Part shown: positions 35,076 through 42,455 of the stretch, piece after piece
Layout: every line of letters starts with the position of its first letter
Numbering within the stretch: position 1 is the first letter of the stretch
The notes under the pieces: model-generated
The model's input: only the letters and a program-made list of their open reading frames with translations
Databases searched by the model: none
What the model was told of the DNA's origin: nothing
Program-made: the position numbers and the translations under genes
Assembly: GCA_947377275.1 (NCBI GenBank)
Contig: CANCFV010000004.1
Coordinates: forward strand, 1 to 64,000
Direction: 5' to 3'
DNA from: Burkholderiales bacterium
GTDB taxonomy: Bacteria > Pseudomonadota > Gammaproteobacteria > Burkholderiales > Burkholderiaceae_C
Length of the DNA: 64,000 nt

Positions 35076-36065
35076 ATGTCGACGGATGCCATGCCAGAGG
35101 CGCCTCAGGGGCGCCTGACGCCCACCCCATCAGACCGTTTCCCAGCCACCTTCTCGGCCATCCTGCGCGACATGCTCATGTTGTGCGCGTTGGCGGTGCT
35201 GTTCTTCATCGCAGCATCTCAGTTCGAGCTGTTTGAGATCGTCACACGGGCAACCCACCGCTATGAGCACTGGCAACTCGATGAACTGCCGCTGACCTTG
35301 TTGGTGCTGTCTGTGGGACTGAGCTGGTTTGGTTGGCGCAGGGTGCGCGAGATCCGCTCAGAGTTGACCGAGCGTGTGCGTGCGCAAACGCAGGTCGCTC
35401 AGTTGCTTGCCCACAACCGAGAACTGCTGCAACGCTTGATCACCGTGCAGGAAAGCGAGCGCCGCGCCCTGGCGCGTGAACTGCACGACGAGCTGGGCCA
35501 GCATTGCACGGCCATGCGCGCAGAGGCAAGCTTCATTGGCCAGGCGGGCGGGCCAGAGGGCGTCACGCAGAGTGCATCGCGCATCGCGCAATCGGCCAGC
35601 ACTTTGTATGGCCTGGTCAATGGCATGTTGCGGCGCCTGCGGCCCCCCGCGCTTGACAGCCTGGGGCTGTCACCCGCCCTGCTGGAGTTGTGCGACACCT
35701 GGGCCAAGCAAACCGGCCTGACCTGCAGGTTCGAGGCTCCAGATGTGCCGCAGGTGCTGGGCGATGCGACGGCGGTGACCCTCTTCCGCCTCGTGCAGGA
35801 GGCGCTGACCAATGTGGCCCGCCATGCCGATGCCACGCAGGTCTGGGTGAGCCTGCGACTCGATGGGTCAAACCATCGCTTGTGCCTGAGTGTGAAGGAC
35901 AACGGCTGCGGCATGGCGCAAACCGACGGCACCGTGAGCGGCCTGGGCTTCGTCGGCATGCGTGAACGCGTGGCGGCCTTGCAAGGGCGCATTGAATGGC
36001 GGAGTCAGCCCGGACATGGCGTGCAGATCGACGTGTCTCTGCCATACCCGGAGATCACACCATGA
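35076..36065 (+). CDS. NarL-type sensor histidine kinase
   Basis: 329-aa membrane kinase. Two hydrophobic segments (about 33-50 and 71-88) enclose a short loop of about 20 residues, so it has no large sensor domain. The HisKA_3 box is ERRALARELHDELGQHCTAM with phospho-acceptor His137; the ATPase domain shows VQEALTNVARHADA, KDNGCGM and GLGFVGMRERV. It starts 4 bases after fhcC and overlaps the response regulator (ATGA), so the pair is probably part of the fhc transcript and may regulate C1 genes. Confidence 0.9.
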   Translation: MSTDAMPEAPQGRLTPTPSDRFPATFSAILRDMLMLCALAVLFFIAASQFELFEIVTRATHRYEHWQLDELPLTLLVLSVGLSWFGWRRVREIRSELTERVRAQTQVAQLLAHNRELLQRLITVQESERRALARELHDELGQHCTAMRAEASFIGQAGGPEGVTQSASRIAQSASTLYGLVNGMLRRLRPPALDSLGLSPALLELCDTWAKQTGLTCRFEAPDVPQVLGDATAVTLFRLVQEALTNVARHADATQVWVSLRLDGSNHRLCLSVKDNGCGMAQTDGTVSGLGFVGMRERVAALQGRIEWRSQPGHGVQIDVSLPYPEITP

Positions 36066-36715
36066 TCCGCGTGGCCTTGATCGATGACCACCCCGTGGTG
36101 CGCATGGGCTACCGCCAGTTGGTCGAACAAACAGGCAACATCTGTGTGGTGCTGGAGGCGAGCAATGCCGAAAGCGCGTACCCGCTGCTGCTGCAAGTTC
36201 AACCCGATGTGTGCGTGACCGACTTGTCGATGCCAGGTTCAGGTGGCCTGGCCTTGCTGCGCAAAATGGTGGCACGCCAGCAAGCGGGACACAGTGCCTG
36301 CAAGATGCTGGTGTTCAGCATGCACGATTCAGCACCCCTGGTGCAACAAGCGCTGTCTGGTGGCGCGCACGGTTTTGTCAGCAAACAGGCCGAACCCCAG
36401 GACTTGATCGAGGCGATCCGCGTGGTTCATCGCGGCGGCACCTACTTCGGTACAGAGGTGTCTGGCGCGGGTAGCGCGTCATCCGCGGTGACGGACGAGA
36501 CCGCCAATTTGGCCAGCCTCAGCCCGCGTGAGTTCGAGATTTTCAGGTTGCTGGCTCAGGGACTGTCGCCGGGCGATTGTGCCCATCGCCTTTGCCTCAG
36601 CCCCAAAACGGTGGCCAATCACCAGACCCAGATCAAAGAAAAGCTGGGCGTGGCCACGTCAGCGGCGTTGGTGCATCTGGCGATACGCAATGGCGTCATC
36701 GCCAGTCATGAATGA
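36062..36715 (+). CDS. NarL/LuxR-type response regulator
   Basis: 217-aa transcription factor: receiver domain with acidic pair D8-D9, phosphorylation site D54 (CVTDLSMPGSGG) and a late Lys in GFVSKQAEP, then a LuxR helix-turn-helix (LSPREFEIFRLLAQGL, LSPKTVANHQTQIKEKL). The ATG at 36062 overlaps the kinase stop. In some methylotrophs a LuxR-type regulator (MxaB) or two-component pairs control methanol dehydrogenase genes. The position between fhc and the lanthanide-uptake-like genes makes these candidate targets. Confidence 0.9.
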   Translation: MIRVALIDDHPVVRMGYRQLVEQTGNICVVLEASNAESAYPLLLQVQPDVCVTDLSMPGSGGLALLRKMVARQQAGHSACKMLVFSMHDSAPLVQQALSGGAHGFVSKQAEPQDLIEAIRVVHRGGTYFGTEVSGAGSASSAVTDETANLASLSPREFEIFRLLAQGLSPGDCAHRLCLSPKTVANHQTQIKEKLGVATSAALVHLAIRNGVIASHE

Positions 36716-36740
36716 CGGCACAAGGTCTGCCATGGGCGCA

Positions 36741-39116
36741 TCACAGGCTGTAGCGCAGGCCCAGCCACACATTGCGCGGTGCGCCAGGAGCGTAAAACGT
36801 TGTGCTGGTGTCTTTGCTGTTGCGGAATCCGCCAGCGGCATCGAATGCTTCGGGGCCCAGCTGTCCGGCCGTGCTGTAGCGACGGTCAAACAAGTTGTTG
36901 ACATTGGCCAGCAACTGCAAACGCGCGGTGGTTTTGTAGCTGCCCGACCAGTTCAGCACCGCGTAGCCAGGCGCACGCCCTGAACCAAGGTGGTCGACCC
37001 CATCGGCCTGATGCCGGTTGTTTTCGTTGCCGCGCACAAAACTGCCGCTCACGGCCACCATCTCCAACCCCACCCGCCAGTCGGCCCCAGGTGCGTAGGC
37101 CACATTGGCTTTGAGCAGGTGATCGGGCATCAAGGGCAGCCGGTCGCCGCGATGCACGGCAATGTGGCCATCGGCATCGGCGGTGCTGTTGTAATCGGCG
37201 CCCACGGTTTCGTCAGATTGGTAGGTGGCTTGCAGGTAGGTGTAGTTCACGCCCCAGCTCACCGCCCCAAACACACTCGACCAAGCCGCCTCGACGCCTT
37301 GACGGCGGGTTTGACCAAAGTTCTTGAAGTAGCCGGTGGAGGCCGTGTTCGCCACGAACTGGATGTCGTCGTGGTTGTCGCCCCTGAACAGCCCGACACT
37401 CCAGCGGGTTTGGCCAGGCAACTTGCCCCTCAAGCCCATCTCCCATGTTTTGGACACCACCTGCTCCAGCGGCGGATCGCCCGCCATGGCGTTGGGCAGG
37501 CGGCAGCCAAAGTTAGGGTCGGCGCAACCCAGCTCCACCGAGGTGGGCGCACGGCTGCTCTCGCTGTAGCCTGCGTAGGCGTTGACGCTCTTGCTCGGGG
37601 TGAAGCTCACACCCAGCGCAGGATTGAAGCGCCGAAACGCATGGTTGCCATCGAGTGAGCCACGTTGCTCACCCTGGGTGGTCGCGTTGTTGTAGGGGTA
37701 GAGCTTGTCGGTGTTGTGCAAGCGCGTGTCGTTGAAACGCCCTGATGCGGTGATGTGCCAGGTGTCGGCAATGGAGAGGGTGTCGGTGCCAAACACGCTC
37801 CATGTGCGCACATGGCCATCGAGGTTCACACGCTGGTCGAACGCGTCTGCCGAGTTTTGCGTGCCATCGGCAAACGCATCCACCGGGCTGATGGAGCGAT
37901 CCGGGTTCAGGTCGCCAAACTGTGCGGCTTGCCGGAAGTTCAGCTTGCTGGCGTCGTAGGCCATGCCCACCGCAGCCTGGTTGCGATGCCCCAGCAGGTC
38001 GTCGGTGAAGGTCAGTTGCCCAGACATTCCCAAGTTGCTCTGCCGGGTGCGCGTGGTGTTGATGAGGCCTGTGGAGACACCCGTTTGGCCCAGTGCCGCT
38101 TCGTTCAAGTCGCCATTGAGCGTTTTCGTGGTGGTGTGCCGCCAATACACATTGCCTGAGGCCTTGACCGAGCTGGACAACTCGGTGGCGCCACGCAAGT
38201 TGAACACGCTGGCCACATTGCCTGTGTTGTCCGGCTTGGTGAAGACGCTGTTGTAGCGCTGTGCCAGCAACTGCTCTTGTTGCAAGCCGTTGCCGACCAA
38301 GGCATTGTTGGCGTAGGTGTAAGTCAAAGCCGCATCGCTTTTGGCGTCTTTCCAACCCACCTTGCCAAACAACTGGCCCACGCGGGACGGTGAGTCGTCG
38401 CGCCAGCCGTCTTCGCGGTAGGCGGTGGCGGTGGTGAACCAGTCCAGGCCTTTGTCATTGGTGCCGCCATGTTCAAGGCCCAAGCTGGTGCGCCCATGTT
38501 GGCCAAGCGAGGCTTCAAGCACGGTGCCAGGGTGGGTCTCGCCACTTTTGGTTTCAATGGACAGCGCGCCACCCAAGGTGTTCAGGCCGAACAGCGGGTT
38601 GGCGCCCGACATCAGCGTGACCGACGAAATCGCGGCCTTGGGGATCAAGTCCCACAAGACCACGTCCCCAAAGGCCTGGTTCATGCGCACGCCATCGACG
38701 TACACCGACAAGCCCTGCGGCGTGCCCAGCAGCGGCGAGGCGCTGTAGCCGCGGTAATTCACGTCCGCCATGAACGGGTTGCTTTGTACCTCGTTGATGT
38801 GCACGCTGCCGAGGTTGCGGTTCAGCAAATCGGCGAGGTCGAGCGCGCTGCTCTTTTCAATGTCCTTGGATCGGATCACCTGCACAGCGGCCGGGATTTG
38901 TTCGCGCGAGAGGCTCAAGCCAGGCAAGGGCGTGATGCCGGTGACGGTCACTTCGGGCAGCGTGGCTTCCACCGGATTGGCTTGCGCGCCGACCGTCGCC
39001 GGCCACGCTGCGGCGGCCACCACCGCTGTGGCCCAGCGGGCAGCGCTTGACGTGGCGCGTTCGGTCGCGATCGAGCCAACCTGAGGCTTGGCGGACAGAT
39101 GCAGCGGCTTTGGCAA
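36741..39116 (-). CDS. TonB-dependent outer-membrane receptor, candidate lanthanide-chelate importer
   Basis: About 791-aa TonB-dependent receptor: signal peptide, plug domain (VTGITPLPGLSLSREQIPAAVQVI, NPFMADVNYRGYSASPLLG, LSVYVDGVRMNQAFGD) and a beta-barrel ending in the aromatic tail RNVWLGLRYSL. I choose a TTG start at 39116 because it alone has a good ribosome site (CAGGAG, 6-7 bases); the track ORF starts 44 codons earlier. A lanmodulin-like gene lies divergently 245 bases away. Lanthanide receptors (LutH-like) occur in methylotrophs, so lanthanide uptake is the leading but unproven role; it could import another metal chelate. Confidence 0.88.
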   Translation of the reverse strand: MPKPLHLSAKPQVGSIATERATSSAARWATAVVAAAAWPATVGAQANPVEATLPEVTVTGITPLPGLSLSREQIPAAVQVIRSKDIEKSSALDLADLLNRNLGSVHINEVQSNPFMADVNYRGYSASPLLGTPQGLSVYVDGVRMNQAFGDVVLWDLIPKAAISSVTLMSGANPLFGLNTLGGALSIETKSGETHPGTVLEASLGQHGRTSLGLEHGGTNDKGLDWFTTATAYREDGWRDDSPSRVGQLFGKVGWKDAKSDAALTYTYANNALVGNGLQQEQLLAQRYNSVFTKPDNTGNVASVFNLRGATELSSSVKASGNVYWRHTTTKTLNGDLNEAALGQTGVSTGLINTTRTRQSNLGMSGQLTFTDDLLGHRNQAAVGMAYDASKLNFRQAAQFGDLNPDRSISPVDAFADGTQNSADAFDQRVNLDGHVRTWSVFGTDTLSIADTWHITASGRFNDTRLHNTDKLYPYNNATTQGEQRGSLDGNHAFRRFNPALGVSFTPSKSVNAYAGYSESSRAPTSVELGCADPNFGCRLPNAMAGDPPLEQVVSKTWEMGLRGKLPGQTRWSVGLFRGDNHDDIQFVANTASTGYFKNFGQTRRQGVEAAWSSVFGAVSWGVNYTYLQATYQSDETVGADYNSTADADGHIAVHRGDRLPLMPDHLLKANVAYAPGADWRVGLEMVAVSGSFVRGNENNRHQADGVDHLGSGRAPGYAVLNWSGSYKTTARLQLLANVNNLFDRRYSTAGQLGPEAFDAAGGFRNSKDTSTTFYAPGAPRNVWLGLRYSL

Positions 39117-39275
39117 AAAAGTCTCCTGAGTGAGGATGGAAAGCAGGCGTGCAAAGTGCACCATCAATGCTTGTGCAGTATCCAAAGCAACCGGGCCTTC
39201 CATCCAGGGAAAAACTCCCGTCAATGGCTGGGCGTGCTGTTTTAGCAACCTGGCCGCGCCAGGGGGAAACGGCAG

Positions 39276-39303
39276 CTTGCAGTTCCGCGCTCACACCTAT
39301 AAT
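39276..39303 (+). promoter_or_regulatory. Sigma-70 promoter of the lanmodulin-like gene
   Basis: A perfect TATAAT (39298-39303) is preceded by TTGCAG (39277-39282), or CTTGCA one base earlier, at 15-16 bases. The ATG follows 58 bases after the -10 box with an AGGAG ribosome site, predicting strong expression. Confidence 0.6.
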
Positions 39304-39361
39304 TTGTGCGGTATTTCACATACACCCCAGGCGCGCTTGGGCTTGACCCACAGGAGCTGAC

Positions 39362-39760
39362 ATGAAAAAACTGCTTTTGACCTGCATGCTGGCGTTGCCC
39401 ATGGTGGGCGCCGTCGCGGCCGATGCCACCCTGACTGATGAACAGGTTGGCGCGGCCTTCAAAAAGGCCGACAAGAACGGCGATGGCACCTTGAGCAAGG
39501 CCGAGGCACGCGCCTTCGGGATCACCTCAAAGGTGTTCATGACCGCCAACCCCGACAAAGATGGCACGCTCGATACCAAAGAGTTTGCTGCCGCGATGGC
39601 GATTCGCTTCCATGCTGCCAACCCCGACAAAGACGGCACGCTGGACTGGAAAGAAGCGCGCAAGGCCGGCGTGAAGTCCAAGAAGGCGTTTGAAGGCGCC
39701 AACCCGGACAAAGACGGATCTCTCGACTTGGCCGAGTACGTGGCCGCCTTGGCCGAGTAA
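39362..39760 (+). CDS. Lanmodulin-like EF-hand protein
   Basis: 132-aa periplasmic protein with a 20-residue signal peptide (LPMVGAVAADA) and four 12-residue EF loops starting at residues 37, 63, 87 and 114. EF1 is calcium-like (DKNGDGTLSKAE). EF2-EF4 are NPDKDGTLDTKE, NPDKDGTLDWKE and NPDKDGSLDLAE, with Pro at loop position 2 and Asp at position 9, both hallmarks of lanmodulin. The loops are joined by only 12-15 residues, as in lanmodulin, not the roughly 24 of calmodulin. The Asn at position 1 matches lanmodulin EF4. A strong promoter and a divergent TonB receptor support lanthanide binding or trafficking for XoxF. Confidence 0.82.
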   Translation: MKKLLLTCMLALPMVGAVAADATLTDEQVGAAFKKADKNGDGTLSKAEARAFGITSKVFMTANPDKDGTLDTKEFAAAMAIRFHAANPDKDGTLDWKEARKAGVKSKKAFEGANPDKDGSLDLAEYVAALAE

Positions 39761-39777
39761 GGCACGCAAGCCCGTCG

Positions 39778-39806
39778 CCTCAGTCGATCACCGCGATCGA
39801 CTGAGG
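39778..39806. terminator. Perfect inverted repeat between convergent genes
   Basis: CCTCAGTCGATC and GATCGACTGAGG form a 12-bp perfect stem with a 5-base loop. It lies 18 bases after the lanmodulin-like stop and covers the stop and last codons of the beta-propeller gene. There is no T-run on either side, so it may be a bidirectional transcript-end structure rather than a classical terminator. Confidence 0.55.
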
Positions 39807-40919
39807 GGCCTTGCCCACCGTCACGGTTTGCAGCACCTTGAAGGTGCTTGTGTCGACCACCGTGACGTCGTCAGACAAGCCGCCCGCGGCCATCAGCACC
39901 GTGCCTGCGCTGTTCAGGCCAACCCCCCAGACCCGCTTGCCCGCAGGCACGAGTGCCTTGACCGTTCGGCTGGGCACATCGATCACCGCCACATGGTTGG
40001 CACGGCCCAGGCCCACGTACATCGTTTTGCCGTCTGGTGAGGCTTGCAAGCCTGCGGGCAATGGCGGCGACGGCCACCCATCGGCCGGCATGATGCGCAG
40101 CGTGTGCACAACCACGAGATCCTGCGTGTCGATCACGCTCAGGGTGCCTTCGAGTTCATTGCTGACCCAGAGTTCTTTGCCGCCAGCGGCCAGGGCCAGT
40201 CGTCGTGCGCGCTTGCCAGCGGGGATCTTCTTGATGACCACGCCCTTGGCCACGTCGACCACCGCGACGTGGTGCTCCGCTTCTGATGCGACAAAAACGT
40301 ACTTGCCATCGGCAGACACAGCCACGCCCTCAGGCTCTCCGCCCACTGCGACGCGCTGCACCACCTTGGCTTTGGCGATGTCCAAAATGAGGAGTTCGCC
40401 GCTGTCTTCGCTGGAGATGAACAAGTGCTTGCCGTCGGGCGAGATGTCGAACAGTTCTGGGTCGTGACCACCCGGCAGCCGCCCCAATGACTGGCCAGTC
40501 GCTGGGTCGATCACGTCGATCTGATCGTCGCTGCTGCAAGCCACGTACAAGCGCTCAGATTTGTAGGCTTGCACATGGCGAGGCCGCTTGCAGGTGGCCA
40601 CCGTGGCCTTGATGGCCCACGTGCGGTCGTCCAGCACGGTGAGCGTGTTGTCTTTCTCGTTGGCCACCCACACCGAGTGGGCGCCAAATGACGCAGGAGA
40701 GGCAGCGGGCGCCACAGACGCCACAGACGGCGCCTTGGTTGGCGCGGCATCAGCGCCGGCCGACAACGTGGCCGCACCGACATTCGCCCAGGCAACGATG
40801 TTGATGCTCACGCCCGTCAGGACGGTGCCCAACACCAGGCACAGCCTGTGTTGAAGGCCATGTGGGACCGTTTGGCCCCGGCGAACCGCGCAGCGGGCTG
40901 GTGCTTTGTTGGGCGTCAT
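39780..40919 (-). CDS. Secreted YVTN beta-propeller protein (PQQ-associated type)
   Basis: 379-aa exported protein made of about seven YVTN-type blades (HSVWVANEKDNTLTVLDDRT, ERLYVACSSDDQIDVIDPAT, KYVFVASEAEHHVAVVDVAK, KELWVSNELEGTLSVIDTQ). The N-terminal 60 residues hold a hydrophobic export segment (LVLGTVLTGVSINIVAWANV) and an Ala/Pro-rich linker. Beta-propeller proteins of this kind recur beside PQQ-dependent alcohol oxidation genes, but their job is unknown. It is convergent with the lanmodulin-like gene and divergent from the M48 peptidase gene. Confidence 0.82.
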   Translation of the reverse strand: MTPNKAPARCAVRRGQTVPHGLQHRLCLVLGTVLTGVSINIVAWANVGAATLSAGADAAPTKAPSVASVAPAASPASFGAHSVWVANEKDNTLTVLDDRTWAIKATVATCKRPRHVQAYKSERLYVACSSDDQIDVIDPATGQSLGRLPGGHDPELFDISPDGKHLFISSEDSGELLILDIAKAKVVQRVAVGGEPEGVAVSADGKYVFVASEAEHHVAVVDVAKGVVIKKIPAGKRARRLALAAGGKELWVSNELEGTLSVIDTQDLVVVHTLRIMPADGWPSPPLPAGLQASPDGKTMYVGLGRANHVAVIDVPSRTVKALVPAGKRVWGVGLNSAGTVLMAAGGLSDDVTVVDTSTFKVLQTVTVGKAPQSIAVID

Positions 40920-41111
40920 GTCGAGCTCATGCCAAGTTGGAACACAGCGCCCAACATAGTCCAGATTGCGTCAGGTGAAAGCATGAATTGGCCTGCGAAA
41001 CGGCGCTGGACTCTGGCTTCGCTGCAGCCCCCGGTTCAAGGGTTTACCACTGGAGATGGGTACGTGTGTTGCATGGCTCTTGGCACCGATCAACTCGCCG
41101 GGAGCGTCCAC

Positions 41112-41786
41112 ATGATGAAAAGCATCCAACAGGCGTTGGTGGCCGCTGCGCTGTGCCTTGCGGCGACATCTTGGGTTCAGGCGGAGACCATCGTCAACGT
41201 GCTGGACCGGTCGCAGCGCATGCGCCTGGAGGCGATGCATCCAGCGGACACCGCCACGCCTCAGGCTTTGAAAATCAGTGCCAGCTTTGACAAGGTCATG
41301 CAGCACATGCCGCCGTCACATGCCGTCGAATTGCGGATCGTGCGTGGCGTTGGCCTGGCTGAGGCCATGCAAGGCCACATCGTGGCGGTTCACGAGTCGG
41401 TGGGCGACCTGCCTGAAACGGTGCAACTGTTCATTTTGGCGCACGAGTTGGGGCACATCGCACACTCACATTGGTCGCAAATGGGCTTGTTGTTCCTGAA
41501 GTGGGTGCCTGGCGAGGTCGTGCCACAAAACACCAATGCCGTGTCCAGCCAGCTGGGTCGCGACGCATCGGCCTTGACGTACAACATGGAGTTCGAAGCC
41601 GATGCATTCGCCATGGGCGTCTTGCGACGCATGGGCTACACCTTGGATGACGTGACCAGTGTGTTTGCGTGCCTGGGGATGTACCGTGACTCCCCAACCC
41701 ACCCAAGCTCGTTCAAGAGGATCGTGGCACTGCGCGCACTATGGAGCCGCGATGTGCCGTCATCGCCCTCGTCCTCGTCATCCTGA
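41112..41786 (+). CDS. Secreted M48-type zinc metallopeptidase
   Basis: 224-aa periplasmic protease. The start MMKSIQQALVAAALCLAATSWVQAE follows GGGAG and gives a signal peptide; the track ORF begins 88 codons early. The zinc site is ILAHELGHIAHSH (HExxH) with the third ligand in FEADAFAMGVLRRMGY. Short M48 proteins of this sort could process periplasmic proteins; a link to XoxF or the TonB receptor is only positional. It overlaps the convergent HAD gene by 9 bases. Confidence 0.87.
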   Translation: MMKSIQQALVAAALCLAATSWVQAETIVNVLDRSQRMRLEAMHPADTATPQALKISASFDKVMQHMPPSHAVELRIVRGVGLAEAMQGHIVAVHESVGDLPETVQLFILAHELGHIAHSHWSQMGLLFLKWVPGEVVPQNTNAVSSQLGRDASALTYNMEFEADAFAMGVLRRMGYTLDDVTSVFACLGMYRDSPTHPSSFKRIVALRALWSRDVPSSPSSSSS

Positions 41787-42455
41787 GCGCAGGATGGGCC
41801 ACCGAGCTTGCACCGCATGCGCCGCCAAACGTGCGTCAGGCCTGACCGCAACGGGGTCACTGACAGCGCACAGCAAGGGCATGTCGCTGAAAGAATCTGA
41901 GTAAAACCACGATTGTTCAAAACCTGCCAGCTCAGACGGCAAATGCGCGTGCTCAGCCAGCCATGCCTGCACGTGCACCAGCTTGCCCGCCCCGTGGCAG
42001 GGCTCGCCCACGATGTCACCCGTGTATGAAGCCTGCTCGCCCTCACCTGCGATGGCTGACTGCGTGGCCAGCACGTGAGGCAACCCGAACAGGCGCCCCA
42101 ATGGCTCGGCGATGAAGCGCGTGGTGGCGGTGACCAGCGCGCAGACGTGCCCTGCATCCAAATGACCTTGCACGAGCGCCTGCATGTCTGCGGACAGCCG
42201 TGTCGCCATGCTCGCCTCAAAGGCCATCGCCCATGCCGCCACGCTGGCCACGGTCTCTTGTCGCAAGGCTGAGACCGTCGCGTGGTGCAAAGTGCGGATG
42301 TTCAAGCGGCCATCGACGTAGGCTTGGCAATGCGCCAGGTAATCGGCCTCGGCTGATGCGGGCAGCACGCCTTGCGCCATGAGGAAGCGAGTCCAGGCCA
42401 TGCCGCTGTCAAAGGGCAGCAAGGTGTGGTCGAGATCGAACAAGGCCAGTTTCAT
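41778..42455 (-). CDS. HAD-IB (SerB-like) phosphatase
   Basis: 225-aa HAD hydrolase with DLDHTLLPFDSG (nucleophile motif), VTATTRFIAEPLGRLFG (motif II) and FYSDSFSDMPLLCAV (motif IV). This subfamily is widespread in betaproteobacteria with uncertain substrates (phosphoserine-like or histidinol phosphate). It overlaps the pabB-pabC stop by four bases (ATGA), suggesting co-transcription and perhaps a dephosphorylation in cofactor synthesis. Confidence 0.87.
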   Translation of the reverse strand: MKLALFDLDHTLLPFDSGMAWTRFLMAQGVLPASAEADYLAHCQAYVDGRLNIRTLHHATVSALRQETVASVAAWAMAFEASMATRLSADMQALVQGHLDAGHVCALVTATTRFIAEPLGRLFGLPHVLATQSAIAGEGEQASYTGDIVGEPCHGAGKLVHVQAWLAEHAHLPSELAGFEQSWFYSDSFSDMPLLCAVSDPVAVRPDARLAAHAVQARWPILRSG

